Virus record (IMG/VR): IMGVR_UViG_3300031673_005126
Span: 1-22,083 of that record
Reading direction: 5' to 3' (one strand)
Length of the DNA stretch: 22,083 nucleotides
Source of the DNA: a virus
Below, piece by piece: positions 19,301 through 22,083 of the stretch; positions within the stretch are counted from its first letter, which is position 1; every line of letters begins with the position of its first letter. Position numbers and translations under genes: made by a program. The notes beneath the pieces are model-generated. The model searched no databases and was not told where the DNA came from. It saw nothing but the letters and a program-made list of their open reading frames with translations.

Positions 19301-22083
19301 CAACCCCGGTTCAGGTTACGATGCCACTTCAGAAGGCACTGGAAGAGCATGCGGTTGCGAAGAAGTATGGGGACCAGTTCAAAATCAAGCCTGCTAAGAA
19401 GCCGGGCCATTCGATAATCGCTATCAACAGTAAGGCGGAAGAGGCAGCATCGGATTTCGGTCAGATCCTTTTGGACTACGGGTTGGCCCATTACATGCCT
19501 AAGAAAAACCAGTGGGGTGTATTTCTGACTTTGCCAACTCATGTGTTGCAAGCTGACACGGTGGTTGAGATGCCAGCGGTGGAGGCCAGTGAAGTTCCGG
19601 CAACCCCATCGGATGACAACTGGGAAACGATGCCCGACAGTATCCCGAAAAGTTTGAACATGGATACTTACCCGTACTTTACCCTGAAAGAGAATTTCAA
19701 CCAGATGCCAGCGGGTTCCATAATCCTGAATCCAAACAATTTAAAAATGGTGGAGAAGAAGGTATCCGGTCAATTCTTTTTATCGGATGGAGCAACCGAG
19801 ACCAGCACACTTCAGCATTCGGTTGTTTTGGATTTTATGTCTGGTGGGGTAGGAAAGAACTGGGTTTTTCATCCGCCTGGTTGGACAGCACAAGGACATG
19901 CGGGCCAGCCCCTGGGTGATGATATTCCAGCTACGTTCGACATGAGCCAATACGGATATAGCAAGATGAAAAATCACATCTTGCCGATGATGCCTATTGG
20001 CGCATCTTTCTGGAATGAGGAAGACCAGGTTCAAGTTAAAAAAATGTCGCAGCATACCTGGGTTGTTGTCGAAGGCGATAATAAACTTGGCAAGTGGAAA
20101 AATATCGAAGACCCGGTTGAAGTCACCGATGAATTGGAGGGTACATCCAGTAAAGTCTGGACAGCTCATCCGAACGGGTGGGAGCCCCCAACGAAGAAAG
20201 TCAAAACGGCCAAGCTCAAGAAGCCCGCAAAGAAAGTTTTCAAAACGTATAAGAGCCAGAAGCCGTCGATTCAGGTGCTGAGTGATGCGCCAAAGGGTTC
20301 GGTGGTTGTTGAGTCCGGGCAGTATTGGAAGTACACCAAGATGGCCGATGGCCCGCAGGGAGTCTGGAAAGCGCAGAACGGTGTTGAGAAGGGATCCGGT
20401 GAGCTACAGGAGTATCTGGATTCTCCCAATTCGAGTAAGCCCACGACACTGACCATGCCCGCGCCAAAGCCGTTAACGGCTGCGCAGAAAGAGAAGCTGG
20501 CTGAAGAGGAAGCTGCGAAGAAGAAAAAGCTGGAAGAGCTGAAGGTGAAGCTGGCGAAGCAGAAGGCGGAGCAGGAGGTACTGATAGCCAAGGCGAAGGA
20601 AGTTGCTGCGTGGGCAAAGGACTACCCGACCATTACTGCGAAGCAGCAACTCCTTGGTTTGGCTCATCTCCAGGCGAAGCTGGGGAAAGAGTGGGAAGGC
20701 AAGATTTGGGCGCGGCAAGATGGCAAGGGCAATGTGCTCCTGGGTTCGGAAGAGCCTGGGTTGGATACCAAGTTGAAGGAGGTATTCGGCAAGATCACTT
20801 CAGTCGATTCTCCCCTGGGTTCTTTCTGGAAAATCAGCAATGACAAATTGAAGAAGGCGTTCCCGGGCTCCACAACCACGAAGGGTCCGGACGGGAAGAT
20901 GTACCCGGTTGGGACTGCGTTCGACACAAAGACAGTCACAGAACCAAAGAGCAAGAAGATTGAGAGTGAGCCTGGGTTTGTGAAGTTCAAGGATCACAAA
21001 AGCGATGACACCCTGTCGGCTCTGAAGGTTGCGCCTGCGGATGAGAACGGGGTCGGGTACCTCAAAGGCATCGTGGACAAGTATGAACTGACTCCGACTG
21101 GGGATCCGCTTACCGGCAATTCCTACGTGATGCAGTTCTTTAAGAAAACGGATCTGGCCGGGGACGTGTCTGAGGTTGTCCCGGACTACAAGATACCAGA
21201 GCAACCCAAGTCATTCATGGGCAAGGGGCTGCCCACATACGATCCATCGATGGATGGGGAGATTGCCCCAAACAATCGCACAGATGTTGCGATGTTGGAC
21301 GGGATGAAGCTGGGTTCATACGGGATGGGCATCCGGTTCGGGAAAGCTGGGGTGCTCAATGATTATCAGTTGGGCGTGCGCAAGGTAAAGGATCACACCG
21401 GGAAGGTGTTCTACGAATTCACGGGCAACCTGGCTGACCGCAATCCAACGGGTAAGCAGTTAAAGTCTGGATCTATGTCTTTCTACTCCACGGAAGTTCC
21501 GGATTCGCACACGTCGTACTCTAAACCAAATTACGACAAGGAAACGGGAATAGTCACAGAAAGCTCTAAGGTTATGGAGGTGGATGGTGCGCACAAGACC
21601 TATAGTGCGTGGGTTGGTACGACTGAGGCGGGAACCAACATTGAGCTTGCGAAGTCCAATGCCTCCACTTTCCTCCAGGGTCGATTCCGCATCCGTATTC
21701 CAGAAGGTGCGGATCGGGAGACAGAACTGGCAGAAGCCTTCACGCGCATGGGCGTGGATGCGGCGAAGGCGATGGGCATACCCGATGAAGATGATGAGCG
21801 CATTTTCATAAAGAGTCAGATCGTGCGCATGGGGCTGGGTCCGGGTGCGCGTAACTACGGCAATCAGGATCAGACGAAATTGCATGATGAGGCGTGGCTG
21901 GATTCGCAGTTGGAATCTTTAGGGCTTACTAAGTACGTGGAAACTGCGACCATTCGCAAGTCATTCCAGGGCAAGCATTCGGTGTACGTAGAAGACCAGG
22001 ATGTGGCGAAGAAGAAGGGGGCTCTGTTCGCTTACCAGGGGGTATCTCAGCACATGGCCCTTATGCAACTTCTCTACGGCTGG
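13315..22083 (+). CDS. Giant multidomain protein with an N-terminal kinase-like domain (3' end outside the window)
   Basis: I read this frame to the window end without a stop: at least 2923 residues. An in-frame TAA sits just before ATG 13315, so no earlier start exists; the SD is weak, suggesting coupling to the gene upstream. Residues 32-52 hold a GPKGGQIIGYGSNGKPIY linker. Residues about 145-375 have protein/PI-kinase-like features: GSHGVWHMKDKNG loop, FFFKK (K196/K197), E206/E207, and D279-PHAGN284 with D296 (GIDKG), as in HipA/PI3K-like kinases. The rest has about eleven xPxG[TS] modules, four [DA]N[WF][ED][ST]MP borders, Lys-rich spacers, a coiled coil (about 2387-2425) and an alpha/beta C-terminal part starting at LGSYGMGIRFG (about 2666). 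Probably a virion or injected effector; function unknown. Confidence 0.8.
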   Translation, partial: MALLIKAFLDCPDDLFKAILGKWKGIPIIAIGPKGGQIIGYGSNGKPIYAGSKKAESLAATKDHFKGKSKSDMGSGELVSIVAWLQSLGIPGKATTNYVRVNPEAAEMMSEAFGVEGKPSIGNTVIILMEQLLPYVGEPLKPPKGQKAAWAAHIASGQHENSVFPDDLSTLKHVDTVGSHGVWHMKDKNGKSFFFKKGSQVIARAEEAALRLGRLVLGDRIAEGQMVEIDGKKGVLLSGLDGEVFNQSSHSDPPSKYLKKYRLQVIEHEILDWFISNHDPHAGNFLADGEKMNGIDKGQAWKWIGKDKLDPAYKGTGSQNPSNAIYYKFWNEVKAGNISTDGFVDAAAKVIGEIEKISDVQFTEILRPYLTEAKKEHGKDPKKLLQKMLDRKNSMRSDFETFFSEQFDVQVVIPKVGVGEDNFETMPEAKEKTTVKVESAVKKIEGGATKPVPDEAQPEPTGWPITKGKGKGTATVHNPGEPPPAGGEWPKGIPGPGCFMSVKYKGQVYQVYVGESMIQPGKPTFTITYPDGEQSKFKSANAAGDSLYLFHNKLPILMSGTDKKEKGITLGSYGLKFKLFEKEFASAYSGGEISPNQMDPKSLEKEGLVEPDQDEVSIVQLLENEPDGIISDPGMLPTEVQDFMKAHGETVGENWPAAIIPGTAMKLTSQATGAVIIVTAFVKANGDPGYRLWQKYKNNDEDVTFKDMGVLTPSIIDDAYDLGADTGLKFVKKETASAANWESMPKDESAIKEMLGNHPTGTLYQLKDPNLEAPLHTFKKVVTSDGEQFQVVFDIWNVDDPTVAHSVSGLADFGSMEIFDLKYKLPDFMEDFAKVPSADSEPVEPKTKPLVGSAPEAELPKDAVIPESAPKHYKGPMPPGAKVTVKKKFEIGTATEKLDVELLAKEDGQFEIYIPHFGTLKTFKSLSAASDYVWVKQKGYVDADDYKAKNNTNKIPSGGGWKFFGINPKKVVEIEAEPAVSIPDLETLQNDPNSTSYVVALPGVNSPITWIKANNNLWKRMGPKIFGAPDTLSDAGLDKWFLDQSGSLTNADQVKKTEVLQSWQNHFPTLAEIKSDVIGTEYFFPADGFNIQWIKVADSGPYTWKRYENGEYDDWVDLSDEGFNDYILGIMNDEVYVAPTKSTGKTPPDAEDDSPSGGWEKVVPEVGVSDIDGWPEGTQVKLGDWIATKKPDGKWSYIMEGEPEVTAPSSTLLNDMQATEDAEYVKFPELEGGWEELLQPGFSDFKNYPLGTQLKGVGAGKADKKFGKDDIIWTKVAPKIWKNDYMPEQNVDYTELPNIWNLSKEVHIKKPEGGESEDNWDSMPKVPNLQTVMLWPVGTELKGVAEDFTTHTYTKIDGKNWKHTAPTDAGELSPNESMLVAWEVLNNVKVKQAPNWGWDAVPQPNVSDVQGLPVGTQIKTAYSDGIHFWKKISENNWEHIKAGEDPTGAMEDSVITDIWTLVGDDVPVMVKMPESGEPDTVAAKPSAGNEIFTGGPPTEDVLAAMPAGTVLTQVFDKTKGTSADAFELGDVYTYTKTIHDADADNDYWEVSKDGKTWDVAKDGATNKKVSGYLESDYAAQEQNTFYFKIYSGDAPGKKENKFLKVPGIPSIEVLKGMKTGMQFVVVYDDGQSSVFTKAGPNAWEVSSSLSGEVVTLSSAIAKDDLQTAFHQGADVTVSEEPVEWGVPEDKDPVLSHPVKGEETYFHNVSTVPSVQSLIDAPSGTVYMAKFEGADWYYTKQDAGGLGAHSTWKVEKVPPQGDDGPQVYGSVPMHNELVDIFTDGTPIFVSAAKQPEEEKPKKKQKPNKKKIPENAHFDTANLPAGTTTIQKSKLMGGFDVMAEQKWLEVKEGGHSLAEKNPGWTAWAPPPGVFFSGVADGKLFYFVTANPGWKIDGSSEPADKYSCAIIDDKGDVHPGHVFGKNMSAAKAIKEAATVIPELAGMNANQLKKVFGLGKKYAATETFESLKEGLGVSSLPTVDEVIDGPVETASDAAKATPVQVTMPLQKALEEHAVAKKYGDQFKIKPAKKPGHSIIAINSKAEEAASDFGQILLDYGLAHYMPKKNQWGVFLTLPTHVLQADTVVEMPAVEASEVPATPSDDNWETMPDSIPKSLNMDTYPYFTLKENFNQMPAGSIILNPNNLKMVEKKVSGQFFLSDGATETSTLQHSVVLDFMSGGVGKNWVFHPPGWTAQGHAGQPLGDDIPATFDMSQYGYSKMKNHILPMMPIGASFWNEEDQVQVKKMSQHTWVVVEGDNKLGKWKNIEDPVEVTDELEGTSSKVWTAHPNGWEPPTKKVKTAKLKKPAKKVFKTYKSQKPSIQVLSDAPKGSVVVESGQYWKYTKMADGPQGVWKAQNGVEKGSGELQEYLDSPNSSKPTTLTMPAPKPLTAAQKEKLAEEEAAKKKKLEELKVKLAKQKAEQEVLIAKAKEVAAWAKDYPTITAKQQLLGLAHLQAKLGKEWEGKIWARQDGKGNVLLGSEEPGLDTKLKEVFGKITSVDSPLGSFWKISNDKLKKAFPGSTTTKGPDGKMYPVGTAFDTKTVTEPKSKKIESEPGFVKFKDHKSDDTLSALKVAPADENGVGYLKGIVDKYELTPTGDPLTGNSYVMQFFKKTDLAGDVSEVVPDYKIPEQPKSFMGKGLPTYDPSMDGEIAPNNRTDVAMLDGMKLGSYGMGIRFGKAGVLNDYQLGVRKVKDHTGKVFYEFTGNLADRNPTGKQLKSGSMSFYSTEVPDSHTSYSKPNYDKETGIVTESSKVMEVDGAHKTYSAWVGTTEAGTNIELAKSNASTFLQGRFRIRIPEGADRETELAEAFTRMGVDAAKAMGIPDEDDERIFIKSQIVRMGLGPGARNYGNQDQTKLHDEAWLDSQLESLGLTKYVETATIRKSFQGKHSVYVEDQDVAKKKGALFAYQGVSQHMALMQLLYGW
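13855..14300 (+). other. Kinase-like core within the giant protein
   Basis: Glycine-containing loop GSHG, then a Lys pair in FFFKKG, then the helix AEEAALRLGRL, a hinge-like IDGKKGVLLSGL, the catalytic loop NHDPHAGNFL and the metal-binding GIDKGQAW, in the order expected for the kinase fold. The DxHxxN spacing is closer to HipA and PI3/4-kinase-like families than to eukaryotic-type HRDxxxxN. The substrate is not predictable. Confidence 0.65.
14572..19635 (+). repeat. Four [DA]N[WF][ED][ST]MP module borders in the giant protein
   Basis: EDNFETMPEA at 14572, AANWESMPKD at about 15529, EDNWDSMPKV at 17263 and DDNWETMPDS at 19612. The similarity is at protein level, and codons differ (for example AATTGG against AACTGG), which argues for old duplications kept by selection rather than recent copying. 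Confidence 0.75.
15586..20310 (+). repeat. Array of degenerate xPxG[TS] beta modules in the giant protein
   Basis: Cores are at 15586 (HPTGTLYQ), 15943 (MPPGAKVT), 16834 (WPEGTQVK), 17056 (YPLGTQLK), 17317 (WPVGTELK), 17548 (LPVGTQIK), 17827 (MPAGTVLT), 18472 (APSGTVYM), 18775 (LPAGTTTI), 19705 (MPAGSIIL) and 20287 (APKGSVVV). Each is preceded by a V/I-containing strand and usually followed by an aromatic-Lys and a Trp 15-40 residues later. Spacing in the middle of the array is 74-93 residues. Confidence 0.7.

Overview
The window looks like part of a tailed double-stranded DNA phage or prophage (Caudoviricetes-like). All 19 genes I can support lie on the + strand, are packed with ATGA/GTGA/TGATG-type overlaps and use bacterial Shine-Dalgarno (SD) sites. 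They include a portal protein and a Mu gpF-like (MuF) minor head protein. Terminase, major capsid and tail genes are not in the window. The host cannot be named from the sequence.

Layout. 1-1882: a cassette of seven small overlapping genes. Two have cysteine (zinc-type) motifs, one carries a truncated intein/Hint N-terminal block, and the last four end in the same short C-terminal helix motif. 1883-2009: the only sizeable gap, with small hairpins. 2010-5884: two Lys-rich modular proteins, which may be joined by a -1 frameshift (GGGTTTC at 2924). The second carries five copies of a MSGIDxLxEFAKA module and a C-terminal zinc ribbon. 5895-7604: portal. 7601-8129: two small genes. 8149-9489: HExxH metallopeptidase. 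9492-10074: a small Cys protein and a P-loop kinase of the polynucleotide-kinase type. 10088-11881: MuF fused to an inorganic-pyrophosphatase-like domain. 11874-13310: zeta-toxin kinase. 13315 to the window end: one open frame of at least 2923 codons without a stop. It begins with a kinase-like fold domain (DxHxxN...D), continues with many beta-type xPxGT modules and runs off the window.

How it fits together. Portal plus MuF marks a head-assembly locus. The peptidase, pyrophosphatase-like, zeta-toxin and two kinase domains around it resemble the polyvalent proteins of phages, that is, virion-associated multidomain proteins thought to enter the host with the DNA. Several of these proteins share the same short linker modules (TPIGGxTPGGYK, IGPxGGxxxDAAH, GGxIIGxxxxGKPxY), which suggests a common targeting, processing or docking function.

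Most unusual observations: (1) a conserved C-terminal motif ELIxRIQxKL on four unrelated neighbouring small proteins; (2) strong over-representation of the heptamer TCTGGAA, in all three reading frames; (3) well-formed SD plus ATG signals inside long frames at module borders, suggesting nested products or recently fused genes; (4) the giant kinase-headed protein; (5) an orphan half-Hint element; (6) a candidate frameshift that would fuse two structural genes.
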